NCBI GenBank assembly: GCA_030148645.1
Contig: JASBTB010000032.1
Coordinates: forward strand, 1 to 62,146
Direction of reading: 5' to 3'
Source of the DNA: Demequina sp.
Lineage (GTDB): Bacteria; Actinomycetota; Actinomycetes; Actinomycetales; Demequinaceae
Length of the DNA: 62,146 nt
Part shown: positions 47,314-55,024 of the stretch, piece by piece
How positions within the stretch are numbered: position 1 is the first letter of the stretch
Layout of the letters: each line of letters starts with the position of its first letter
Position numbers and translations under genes: made by a program
Notes under the pieces: model-generated
What the model was told of the DNA's origin: nothing
The model's input: the letters and a program-made list of their open reading frames with translations, nothing else
Databases searched by the model: none

Positions 47314-47898
47314 GTGAGCATGATTCGCGCCTACGTGGCTACCTCGCTCGACGGGTTCGTCGCCGGAACCCACGACGAACTCGCGTGGCTCACCGGTCGT
47401 GACACGGGCGCGCCGCCATTCGGTGCTACGCCTTGGATCGACTCGCCGGGACACGGCGCGCTCGAATTCGATGCGTTGCTGTCTGGCACCGGGTGCATTC
47501 TGATGGGCAGGCGCACGTACGACATCGTGGCCGCGTTTCCCGAGTGGCCGTATGGCGAAGTGCCGATGAGAGTCGTCACGCATCGCCCACTCGCATCCCC
47601 ACGACCCTGGGTGGTGCCCGTCTCGGGTGAGGTCAGCGACCTGGTCACGCTGGCCCAAGATGTGGCGGGAGGGCGCGACGTCTACGTCGATGGTGCCGCG
47701 ATCATCCGCGAGGTGCTCGCCGGGTACCTCCTCGACCATCTGGTCGTCACCATAGTGCCCACGGTCCTTGGCCGCGGCATATCGCTATTCGGAGGGCTCA
47801 TGTTCCCGGTAGAACTGACGGTGGAACGCGTCGTGCGTTGGGGGGACGGCCTGGTGCAAATCCACCTGCGCCCTCCTGTGGCGGCATCGCCGGTCTGA
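47314..47898 (+). CDS. Dihydrofolate reductase family protein (RibD C-terminal-like)
   Basis: A 194-residue protein of the DHFR/RibD-C superfamily: RAYVATSLDGFVAG at the start, ILMGRRTYDIV (~68-78), DVYVDGAAIIREVLAGYLLDHLVVTIVPTVLGRGISLF (~125-162). These proteins are NAD(P)H-dependent reductases; housekeeping folA is usually different, so the substrate is unknown. ATG at 47320 is an alternative start. Confidence 0.87.
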   Translation: MSMIRAYVATSLDGFVAGTHDELAWLTGRDTGAPPFGATPWIDSPGHGALEFDALLSGTGCILMGRRTYDIVAAFPEWPYGEVPMRVVTHRPLASPRPWVVPVSGEVSDLVTLAQDVAGGRDVYVDGAAIIREVLAGYLLDHLVVTIVPTVLGRGISLFGGLMFPVELTVERVVRWGDGLVQIHLRPPVAASPV

Positions 47899-47957
47899 CC
47901 AAGGGGTTGCCGATCGCCACTGCGGAACGTCGTCGCCGAAGCGCGCTATAGCATCGG

Positions 47958-49238
47958 ATGGTGACCGCTTTCCCCGAGGGCTACGGCCCGCTCGACATCG
48001 AGAGGTTTGTTGACGAGCCGCCCAAGCAGGCCAACCGGACCCCCTTTGAGCGCGACCGGGCGCGCATCGTGCACTCGAGCGCGCTGCGGCGCCTCGGTGC
48101 CAAGACCCAGGTGTTGGGTGCGGGAACCGGGGACTTTGTGCGCACGCGACTGACGCACAGCCTCGAGGTGGCACAGGTGGGGCGCGGGCTTGGCAAGCAA
48201 CTCGGGTGCGACCCCGATGTGGTGGATGCGGCGTGTCTGGCGCACGACCTCGGCCACCCGCCGTTTGGTCACAACGGTGAGCGGGCTCTCGACGATGTGG
48301 CCAAAGACATCGGCGGCTTCGAGGGCAATGCCCAGACTTTGCGGCTGTTGACGCGGCTCGAACCCAAGTCCGTACATCCCCTCACAGGGGAAAGCGTGGG
48401 TCTCAACCTGACGCGCGCGACCCTTGACGCAAGCATCAAGTATCCGTGGCGCGAAAGGGCCACGCCGGTGCGCCCCGACGGCAAGCCCACGCGCAAGTTC
48501 GGCGTCTACGAAGACGACCTCGACGTTTTCGAGTGGCTGCGCCGCGGTGCCCCCGATCGCGAACCCAGCTTCGAGGCGCAAGTCATGGACGTCGCGGACG
48601 ATATCGCCTATTCGGTGCACGATGTCGAGGATGCCGTGGTGCACAACGGCGTGGCGCTCAGCAGGCTACGCGACGCCGGTCAGGCACAGGCCGTCGCGGC
48701 TCACGTGCGTGAGTGGTACGGCAAGGGTGACGAAGCGGCCGTGCTGGGTGCACTCGAGCGGCTACGCGCCGAGTCGTGGTGGATGGACGCCTACGATGGC
48801 TCCCACCGCGCGTTGGCGAGCCTCAAAGATATGACGAGTCAACTCATCGGCAGGCTGTTGTCCTCGATCAGCGATGCCACGCGCGCCGAGTACGGATCCG
48901 GTCCCTTCACGCGCCACGCCGCGCGCCTGGTGATCCCCGAGCAAATCGAGGCCGAGATTTTGTTGCTCAAGGGCGTGGCCGTACATTTCCTCATGGCACC
49001 ACGCGAGCGCAAGCCCGCCTACAAGGCTCAGCGTGAGCGGCTGATCGACCTGGTGGAAGCGCTCGCGGAGCGCGGCCCCGACGCTCTCGAGCCTCACTTC
49101 GCGGTCTCGTGGCAGGATGCGGCGGACGACGCCGGACGTTTGCGTGTCGCCGTGGACCAGGTTGCGTCGCTCACCGACAAATCGGCCTACGACTGGCATC
49201 ACAGATATGTGGTGAGGCCCAGGCGGGTCAAGGACTAG
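47958..49238 (+). CDS. dgt: dGTPase-like deoxynucleotide triphosphohydrolase
   Basis: A 426-residue HD-domain enzyme. The N-terminal RTPFERDRARIVHSSALRRLGAKTQV, RTRLTHSLEVAQVGR, and AHDLGHPPFGHNGE (HD motif) are diagnostic; a distal Asp lies in DVADDIAYSVHDVED. It hydrolyses dNTPs to deoxynucleosides and triphosphate. A TAGCAT stretch 6 nt before the in-frame GTG at 47961 makes that codon an alternative leaderless start. In Actinobacteria dgt commonly lies next to dnaG, as here with three genes between. Confidence 0.92.
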   Translation: MVTAFPEGYGPLDIERFVDEPPKQANRTPFERDRARIVHSSALRRLGAKTQVLGAGTGDFVRTRLTHSLEVAQVGRGLGKQLGCDPDVVDAACLAHDLGHPPFGHNGERALDDVAKDIGGFEGNAQTLRLLTRLEPKSVHPLTGESVGLNLTRATLDASIKYPWRERATPVRPDGKPTRKFGVYEDDLDVFEWLRRGAPDREPSFEAQVMDVADDIAYSVHDVEDAVVHNGVALSRLRDAGQAQAVAAHVREWYGKGDEAAVLGALERLRAESWWMDAYDGSHRALASLKDMTSQLIGRLLSSISDATRAEYGSGPFTRHAARLVIPEQIEAEILLLKGVAVHFLMAPRERKPAYKAQRERLIDLVEALAERGPDALEPHFAVSWQDAADDAGRLRVAVDQVASLTDKSAYDWHHRYVVRPRRVKD

Positions 49239-49633
49239 GGCTCGCTTCCGGGCCTTGCAGCGGCGGTGTGGCGCGTGCGCAACAGTGCCCACAGAGCCAA
49301 CACCGGCAGCATGAGCGGGACCCAGCCGTATGCGGAGCCGTAACCTGTCCACACTGTCTCATCCGGCCACCACGAGGATTCGATATACCCAAGCGTCCCG
49401 ACAATCACGACTCCGGCCAGCTCGATCGAGGTGCCGACCAGCGCCAATTGACTGAGGCCCTTGAACAGTGCGACCGCGATCACGGCATACAACACTGCGG
49501 AGAGCGTCGACACGGAGTAGGCGAGGGGAGCGTCCGGGAACTTGGTGGCGACCTGGTACGAAGACCTGCCGAGCGCTGCGAGCGCCAGCACAGCGTACGC
49601 GACGATCAGGCCGATGCGGGCAAGCGGGTTCAC
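49235..49633 (-). CDS. Uncharacterised four-helix membrane protein
   Basis: A 132-residue protein with four hydrophobic segments (LIVAYAVLALAALG, SVSTLSAVLYAVIAVALF, LVGTSIELAGVVIVGTLGYI, GWVPLMLPVLALWALL), conserved SSWWPDETVWTGYGSAYG between the third and fourth. I recall similar unnamed proteins next to dnaG/dgt in Actinobacteria but cannot assign a role. GTG at 49633 has AAGGAG upstream and overlaps the previous stop (GTGA). Its stop codon overlaps the dgt stop by 4 nt (convergent). Confidence 0.72.
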   Translation of the reverse strand: MNPLARIGLIVAYAVLALAALGRSSYQVATKFPDAPLAYSVSTLSAVLYAVIAVALFKGLSQLALVGTSIELAGVVIVGTLGYIESSWWPDETVWTGYGSAYGWVPLMLPVLALWALLRTRHTAAARPGSEP

Positions 49634-50043
49634 AACACTCCTTTGAAGATTTCGGCCAAGCGCCACGCCACCACCGCAGCGGCGACGGCGATGATCATGG
49701 CCGCCACGGCGTCGACGCGGGCGATCTGATCCTGTTGCAGCACCGGGCGGTCCGGGTCCGGGTCGTCGGGATCGGGTGAGCCCAAGCGGGAGATGCCGAG
49801 CAAGGGCAGCAGCGCGATCGCCGCGAGTCCGTAACCGACGGTGATCACTACCGGAACGCCGCCCGCGAAAATCGTCGCGAGGACCGTCAAGAATTCGACG
49901 AGCGTCACCACATAGAAGGCCGTGACCACCCACTGCAAGACGCGGTGGACCCGAATCCACGCAAGCGTGAGCGTCGCGACCGCAAAGAGGACCGCCGTCG
50001 CGACCAACACCGCCGGGTAGACGGCGTCGAGGAACGCGGTCAT
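49630..50043 (-). CDS. Uncharacterised membrane protein
   Basis: A 137-residue protein with an N-terminal signal-anchor-like helix (AVLVATAVLFAVATLTLAWI), two further helices, an acidic Pro/Asp loop (SPDPDDPDPDRP) and a last helix (AVAAMIIAVAAAVVAWRL). ATG at 50043 is chosen because it overlaps the upstream stop (ATGA). It is the middle gene of a three-gene coupled operon. Confidence 0.7.
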   Translation of the reverse strand: MTAFLDAVYPAVLVATAVLFAVATLTLAWIRVHRVLQWVVTAFYVVTLVEFLTVLATIFAGGVPVVITVGYGLAAIALLPLLGISRLGSPDPDDPDPDRPVLQQDQIARVDAVAAMIIAVAAAVVAWRLAEIFKGVL

Positions 50044-50498
50044 TGCTGTTGAGCCAACTGCACGCGCATGGGCAGACGTGCCTCTTCCGTGCCGTCTACG
50101 GACAAGACCCACGAGAACTTTGTCGGCTCTACGAAACGCATTCCGTCGACCGCGAACGCGAAGCAGGCCACCTGTTCGTCTCCGTCGACCAGCATCGGCG
50201 GCCTACCCAGCGTGAACTCCCCGCCCAGCGCCTGGATGGCCTCGGCCTTGCCATCATCGCCCATGCGCATGCCCACGGGGTACGGCTTGCCGTCCTCCGT
50301 CATCAGTCGCAGTTCAAAGCGGTGAGAGATGTTCGTGTCCGTGAAGGGGACGTGCACCACGGCCGCCACGGCAAGTCGCCGGTGCACCGCCGGGAAGGAG
50401 CGCACGAAGACCGTGTTCCACCCCGCCCCGAGGGAATAGATCTTGTTATTGACCACCTCTGCCGAATCGGCAAGGAAGGCATCGACCCTCACGCTCAT
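50040..50498 (-). CDS. Uncharacterised soluble protein (DUF6941-like, tentative)
   Basis: A 152-residue beta-rich protein without membrane segments: VRVDAFLADSAEVVNNKIYSLGAGWNTVF at the start and VEPTKFSWVLSVDGTEEARLPMRVQ at the end. The layout resembles DUF6941 proteins often found in Actinobacteria. First gene of the leftward three-gene operon; AGAGGAG precedes its ATG. Divergent from dnaG. Confidence 0.65.
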   Translation of the reverse strand: MSVRVDAFLADSAEVVNNKIYSLGAGWNTVFVRSFPAVHRRLAVAAVVHVPFTDTNISHRFELRLMTEDGKPYPVGMRMGDDGKAEAIQALGGEFTLGRPPMLVDGDEQVACFAFAVDGMRFVEPTKFSWVLSVDGTEEARLPMRVQLAQQQ

Positions 50499-50550
50499 CT
50501 CCTCTCGTCACTGCGCCTAGCCTACCTACGAACTCGGGGCGCGACGGGCC

Positions 50551-50556
50551 TAGAGT
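50551..50556 (+). promoter_or_regulatory. -10 element of a likely leaderless promoter for dnaG
   Basis: TAGAGT is 7 nt upstream of the ATG at 50564. Confidence 0.5.
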
Positions 50557-50563
50557 GTGACCC

Positions 50564-52447
50564 ATGGCGGGCACGATCAATCGGGACGATGTGGCGTCCG
50601 TGAGACAGCGCGCGTCGATCGAGCAGATCGTGGGGCAATACGTCACGCTCACGCCAGCGGGCGTCGGATCGATGCGTGGCCTGTGCCCATTCCACGACGA
50701 GAGATCGCCCTCCTTTCACGTGCGTCCCGCCGTGGGCCGCTACCACTGCTTTGGCTGTGGCGAGGGCGGCGACGTCATCGACTTCATCATGAAATTGGAT
50801 GGGATGAGTTTTGTCGAGGCGGTGGAGTATCTGGCGCCGCGCGCTGGCGTGGAATTGCGCTACGAGGCGGGCGGGCAGCGCCCCGAGCCGTCGGGACCGC
50901 AACGTGCGAGGCTGCTCGAGGTGCATCGCCTTGCCGCACAGTTCTATCGGGAGGCCCTCGCCGGTCCCGAGGCCGCGATCGGTCGCGAATTCCTGACCGG
51001 TAGGGGCTTTGGCAAGGAGGCCGCCGAGGATTTCGGCGTCGGCTATGCGCCGCAAGGGTGGTCGGCGTTGCTCGACTCCTTGCGGGGCCGCAACTTCACC
51101 GAGCCTGAACTCAAGGCGACCGGCCTGTTTTCCGAGGGACAGCGCGGCCTCTACGATCGCTTTCGCGGCAGACTCATATGGCCCATCAGGGACGTGACCG
51201 GTGAGGTCATCGGCTTCGGTGCCCGCCGTCTGCATGACGACGATCAGGGGCCCAAATACCTCAACACTCCGGACACGCAACTCTACAAGAAAGCCCAGGT
51301 ACTGTACGGGATTGACCTGGCCAAGAGTGCAATCCGTACCGACAGGACCGTTGTGGTGGTCGAGGGATACACCGACGTGATGGCATGCCATCTGGCAGGT
51401 GTCCGCAACGCCGTTGCGACATGCGGCACGGCCTTTGGCGAGGACCACGTCAAAATCGTCCGCCGGCTCATGGGCGACACGGGTGGCGCACGCCTCACCG
51501 TGGGCGCAGTGGGCGCCAAGGTAGTGTTCACCTTCGATGGAGATGAAGCGGGACAGAACGCCGCGTTGAAGTCTTTCGGTCTCGACCAACAGTTCCTTGC
51601 GCAGACCTTCGTCGCCGTCGACCCGGACGGCCTGGACCCGTGTGACGTGCGTCTACACCGTGGCGACGAAGCCGTGCGAGGCCTTCTTGAGGCGCGCGTG
51701 CCTCTGTTCGAGTTCGTCATCAAGACGACGCTTGCGGGCCACGATCTGAACACCCCCGAGGGGCGGGTGACTGCGCTGCGCGCGGCCGCCCCCGTGGTCG
51801 CACGGCTACGAGATTCCGCGCTCAGGCCAGAATACGGTCGCAGGCTGGCGGGCTGGCTCGGTATGGACACCGACACGGTGTTGGCGACCGTGACGAGGGC
51901 GGGAACCTCCGGCTCTCGGTCACCAACGGCCGACCAGGCGGCCAGCGCTTCAGGAGGGCAATCGTCAAGACGCCCCGATCGTCGGGACCCGATGGTGCGG
52001 GCCGAGGCGCTGTCGTTGGGCGCCTTACTTCAGGCGCCCGAGGCGATTCGCGCCGACCCTGCCGCGTTGCGGGTCGCCGATGACCTTGCGGCCGACGCGT
52101 ATGTCGTGCCGCAGTACCGCGCCGTGTTTTCTGCCGTGGCCGCGGCAGGGGGAGTGCGGGCCGCTGGCAAGGACTGGGTCACTCAGGTGGCACGTGAGGC
52201 GGGCGAGGACTTCGCAAGCGTCGTCAACGAGTTGGCTGTGACACCCCTACCGCACGACAAGCCGGACACACTGGGCGTCTATGGCGGCTCGGTCATGAGC
52301 AAGGTGCTCGACGGCTATCTCACCCGACGCATCGGCGACCTGAGAGGCGCGATGCAACGCGCAGGGGAGGGCACGGATGAGGCGCAACGGCTGTTTGTCG
52401 AGATGATCGCCTTGGAGACCAAGAGGCGGTCCCTGAGAAGCGACTAG
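50564..52447 (+). CDS. dnaG: DNA primase
   Basis: A 627-residue primase making RNA primers at the fork. The CHC2 zinc finger is CPFHDERSPSFHV...RYHCFGCGEGG (~39-66). The core has RLIWPIRD, GFGARRL and the TOPRIM motif VVVEGYTDVMA (~262-272), with FTFDGDEAGQNAAL. A linker with Ser/Gly/Asp (~445-475) leads to the DnaB-binding C-terminal domain. The last chromosomal gene before the integrated element. Confidence 0.96.
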   Translation: MAGTINRDDVASVRQRASIEQIVGQYVTLTPAGVGSMRGLCPFHDERSPSFHVRPAVGRYHCFGCGEGGDVIDFIMKLDGMSFVEAVEYLAPRAGVELRYEAGGQRPEPSGPQRARLLEVHRLAAQFYREALAGPEAAIGREFLTGRGFGKEAAEDFGVGYAPQGWSALLDSLRGRNFTEPELKATGLFSEGQRGLYDRFRGRLIWPIRDVTGEVIGFGARRLHDDDQGPKYLNTPDTQLYKKAQVLYGIDLAKSAIRTDRTVVVVEGYTDVMACHLAGVRNAVATCGTAFGEDHVKIVRRLMGDTGGARLTVGAVGAKVVFTFDGDEAGQNAALKSFGLDQQFLAQTFVAVDPDGLDPCDVRLHRGDEAVRGLLEARVPLFEFVIKTTLAGHDLNTPEGRVTALRAAAPVVARLRDSALRPEYGRRLAGWLGMDTDTVLATVTRAGTSGSRSPTADQAASASGGQSSRRPDRRDPMVRAEALSLGALLQAPEAIRADPAALRVADDLAADAYVVPQYRAVFSAVAAAGGVRAAGKDWVTQVAREAGEDFASVVNELAVTPLPHDKPDTLGVYGGSVMSKVLDGYLTRRIGDLRGAMQRAGEGTDEAQRLFVEMIALETKRRSLRSD

Positions 52448-52521
52448 CACGGCTGCGTGAGGCCACCCGATGTGAGACGTCCCTGGAACGTCCAGCGCCG
52501 CCTAGTCGGCGTCAGCCCGCG

Positions 52522-52559
52522 TGCTCCCCCGACTGGACTCGAACCAGTTCTATCCGGTT
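52522..52559 (-). repeat. tRNA-Asn 3' fragment: left attachment site of the integrated element
   Basis: Read on the minus strand the bases give AACCGGATA, then the T-arm ACTGG-TTCGAGT-CCAGT, then CGGGGGAG and CA: the 3' half of a tRNA-Asn (G discriminator). No D-arm, anticodon arm or 5' acceptor strand (TCCCCCG expected) follows to the right, so this is not a working tRNA. It sits between dnaG and an integrase, the classic remnant left when an element recombines into a tRNA 3' end and rebuilds the intact gene at its far side. Confidence 0.75.
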
Positions 52560-52692
52560 CGCTCCCGACTGGGTGAACCAGGCACGATGCCTGATTACCT
52601 GCGATATCGCCGACAATACCAGGGGACGCGACTGGACACAACCGGACACGGTGATACTCTGATGTTGCACGTTCGTTGCACGAGAGGGAGCC

Positions 52693-53790
52693 ATGGCAGA
52701 CGTTCGGAGACAGTGGGGGGCGCTGCGCAAGCTCCCCTCCGGGCGCTACCAGGCGTCCTACATGGACCCGCTCGGCGCCCGCCAGACCGCGCCCCACACC
52801 TTCGAGGATGCCGACGCCGCGAGAATTTGGCTCGCGAACATGCGCAAGATTGTCGAGTCAGGGGAGTGGTCGCCACATATGGCCGACCAAACGCCGCTGA
52901 CCTTTGGCGACTACGCCGCGCAATGGCTCGACGGCAGGACCCTCAAGCCGCGCACCCGCGATCACTACGCGAAGTTGCTTGACTCACGAATCCTGCCCAC
53001 GTTTCGGCGCGACCCGCTCAAGGCGATCACGCCCTCGCGTGTCAGGGACTGGCACGACAAGCAAGGCGGAGACACACCAACCATGCGCGCTCACGCTTAC
53101 GCCCTACTGCGGACGATCCTCAATTCGGCAGTGGCTGAGGAGCGGATCGCAGCGAACCCTTGCCGTATTCGCGGCGCTGGCGCCGTGAGGCGTGCAAAGC
53201 AGATCCGGCCGGCAACCCTTGGGGAACTTGAGCAGATCACCCACGCAATGCCCGACCGTCTTCGCGTGATGGTGATGCTTGCCGCCTGGTGCGCTTTGCG
53301 GTTCGGGGAGCTCGCGGAACTCCGCCGGTCGGATATCGACCTCGCGGCAGGCATCGTGCGAATCAGACGCGGCGTGACGTGGGTAAAGGGGGAGCCGATC
53401 GTCGGCACGCCCAAGTCCGCCGCCGGGGTGCGGGATGTCGCGATCCCGCCACACCTCATACCGGTACTCGAGCGCCACCTAGACGAGCACACAGCGGGCG
53501 GGGCAAAGGCGTTGCTGTTCCCGGCCGCGGACGGTCGCAACTACTCGGCATCCGCGCTCGACTACCACTGGCGCAGGGCACGTGAGGCCGCCGGACGGCC
53601 TGATCTGCGGTTCCATGACACCAGACACACCGGCGCCGTTCTCGCGGCGTCTACGGGAGCCACGCTGGCCGAACTCATGGCGCGCTTGGGGCACTCGTCA
53701 CCCTCGATGGCTATGCGATATCAACACGCCGCCGCTGACCGTGACAAGGTGATCGCGGCGGCGCTGTCGGGACTGGCGGGAGCGGAATGA
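52693..53790 (+). CDS. Tyrosine recombinase/integrase
   Basis: A 365-residue phage-type integrase. An arm-type DNA-binding AP2-like region (1-~60, GRYQASYMDPLGARQTAPHTF) and a SAM-like core-binding domain (~70-150) precede the catalytic domain, with Arg in CALRFGEL (~201), Lys-bearing beta-hairpin, H-x-x-R in RFHDTRHTG (~307), His in LGHSSP (~332) and Tyr in MRYQHA (~341). It should insert and excise the element at the tRNA-Asn site. GAGGGAG precedes the ATG. The next ORF overlaps its stop (ATGA). Confidence 0.93.
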   Translation: MADVRRQWGALRKLPSGRYQASYMDPLGARQTAPHTFEDADAARIWLANMRKIVESGEWSPHMADQTPLTFGDYAAQWLDGRTLKPRTRDHYAKLLDSRILPTFRRDPLKAITPSRVRDWHDKQGGDTPTMRAHAYALLRTILNSAVAEERIAANPCRIRGAGAVRRAKQIRPATLGELEQITHAMPDRLRVMVMLAAWCALRFGELAELRRSDIDLAAGIVRIRRGVTWVKGEPIVGTPKSAAGVRDVAIPPHLIPVLERHLDEHTAGGAKALLFPAADGRNYSASALDYHWRRAREAAGRPDLRFHDTRHTGAVLAASTGATLAELMARLGHSSPSMAMRYQHAAADRDKVIAAALSGLAGAE

Positions 53791-54287
53791 GCGACGCTCA
53801 ACCCACGCGGCGAGACCCGCTGGAAGAGTGGCTGGACGTGGTGCCCGACCAGGCAGAACTCGACGCTCTTGGGCGCCTGTTACGTGGCGCCAAGAGAAAG
53901 CCCACCGCGACGCTTCGATGCCCGCGCCACCACGCGCTAGCGAGGGTTTTCGACGTCGAGGGCGCAACAATCCTGGTCCGCGACCCGATCAGAGAGATCG
54001 GTGGCCCCCGGGCCGAGCCAGTCGGGACAGAGCGCAAGATCGAAACCGACGTGAAGCGACGGGGGAGCCACACCGGCTCGGTTTCGATGCGCTGTCGCTG
54101 CGGCAATTTCCATTCGTCTATCGCTGATGTGTGGGCGAGTCTGGACGCGCTTGACCCCGGCGAGACGGAGATATTCATCGATCACCGAACCTGGCCCACC
54201 ACAAACAACGAGGATTTCGCCGCGCGGCAACAACAGGCGAGCGACGCGCTGGCTCGCCGTACCCAGCGACACCCCGGGCGGCAGTAA
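53787..54287 (+). CDS. Hypothetical protein coupled to the integrase
   Basis: A 166-residue protein with possible zinc ligands (CPRHH at ~44 and RCRCGNFH at ~102) and no family I can name. N-terminal part acidic, C-terminal Gln/Arg-rich. The ATG overlaps the integrase stop by 4 nt, so it may assist or regulate integration. No membrane segment. Confidence 0.6.
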   Translation: MSDAQPTRRDPLEEWLDVVPDQAELDALGRLLRGAKRKPTATLRCPRHHALARVFDVEGATILVRDPIREIGGPRAEPVGTERKIETDVKRRGSHTGSVSMRCRCGNFHSSIADVWASLDALDPGETEIFIDHRTWPTTNNEDFAARQQQASDALARRTQRHPGRQ

Positions 54288-54314
54288 TTGCGGGACACAC
54301 CGTGGCTGGGACTG

Positions 54315-54343
54315 TTGTGGACATAGGGGTAAACCTGTACACT
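54315..54343 (+). promoter_or_regulatory. Putative promoter of the element's rightward operon
   Basis: TTGTGG (54315-54320), 17-bp spacer, TACACT (54338-54343), about 75 nt before the excisionase-like gene and in the only sizeable gap (133 bp) of the left part of the element. Confidence 0.45.
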
Positions 54344-54420
54344 TAATGGGAAGGCCCGCGCGCCATGCGCCGAACGTCGTGAACTAGGCATCACGCGAAA
54401 CCCGATTCGGGGTATTCGCT

Positions 54421-54639
54421 ATGCCCATTGCTTCCCGTTCGCGCCGACTAGTTCCCCTCGCTGAAGCGGCCGACTATTACGGCGTCTGCACCAAGACTCT
54501 CCGCCGCCGCATCTCCGAGGGCTCCCTGACCGCCTATCGCCTCCCTGGGGCCTCGCGCCTCATCCGCGTAGATGTCGCGGAGTTGGACGCCGCGCTCGCA
54601 CCGATCCCCAACGGGGCGGTGATGCGCGATGCAGTCTGA
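54421..54639 (+). CDS. Excisionase-like MerR-type helix-turn-helix protein
   Basis: A 72-residue DNA-binding protein: LVPLAEAADYYGVCTKTLRRRISEGSLTAYRLPGASRLIRVDVAELDAAL, the compact winged helix of helix_turn_helix_17/excisionase proteins. As the first gene of the operon after the integrase module, it probably directs excision or represses. The next gene overlaps by 11 nt. Confidence 0.8.
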   Translation: MPIASRSRRLVPLAEAADYYGVCTKTLRRRISEGSLTAYRLPGASRLIRVDVAELDAALAPIPNGAVMRDAV

Positions 54640-55024
54640 CCCCAGAAACAGCGCCGCCCCCGGCTGGGAAACCGAGGGCGAAGCAAAAACTCAGCAGGGT
54701 CACGCTGACACTCTCATTCTACAGCCTGACTCCGAGAAGCACCAGGACGCCCCGGGACCCAGCACACCGCAGGAACGCGAGGAACGCGCTCAACGCGCCC
54801 GTAGGCGTCTACGTGAGGCCGATGAGCGCCGCCGTGCGTCTCGTGCCCTCAACTCATTCACCGCTGAGGTGCGTGAGCGCGAGTCCTTCGGCTGGTTCGC
54901 ACCGTCCGAAGGCTGGACCCGTGACCTGGGCAACGAGTTTGTTCGCCAGGGCTTCACGGTCGAGTACACGGCCCGCCGCTTGGGCTTGCCCGCGCCTTCC
55001 AATGGTCGGGCGGTGAATGCATGA
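54629..55024 (+). CDS. Hypothetical protein
   Basis: A 131-residue protein. Residues ~45-80 are a highly charged helix (QEREERAQRARRRLREADERRRA), likely coiled coil; the C-terminal RESFGWFAPSEGWTRDLGNEFVRQGFTVEYTARRLGL looks like a folded motif of unknown role. Overlaps neighbours by 11 and 4 nt. Confidence 0.6.
   Translation: MQSDPRNSAAPGWETEGEAKTQQGHADTLILQPDSEKHQDAPGPSTPQEREERAQRARRRLREADERRRASRALNSFTAEVRERESFGWFAPSEGWTRDLGNEFVRQGFTVEYTARRLGLPAPSNGRAVNA

Noticed and set aside
52480-52570. Complete tRNA gene after dnaG
   Set aside because: Only the T-arm and 3' acceptor strand are present; D-arm, 5' acceptor strand and a proper anticodon arm are missing.
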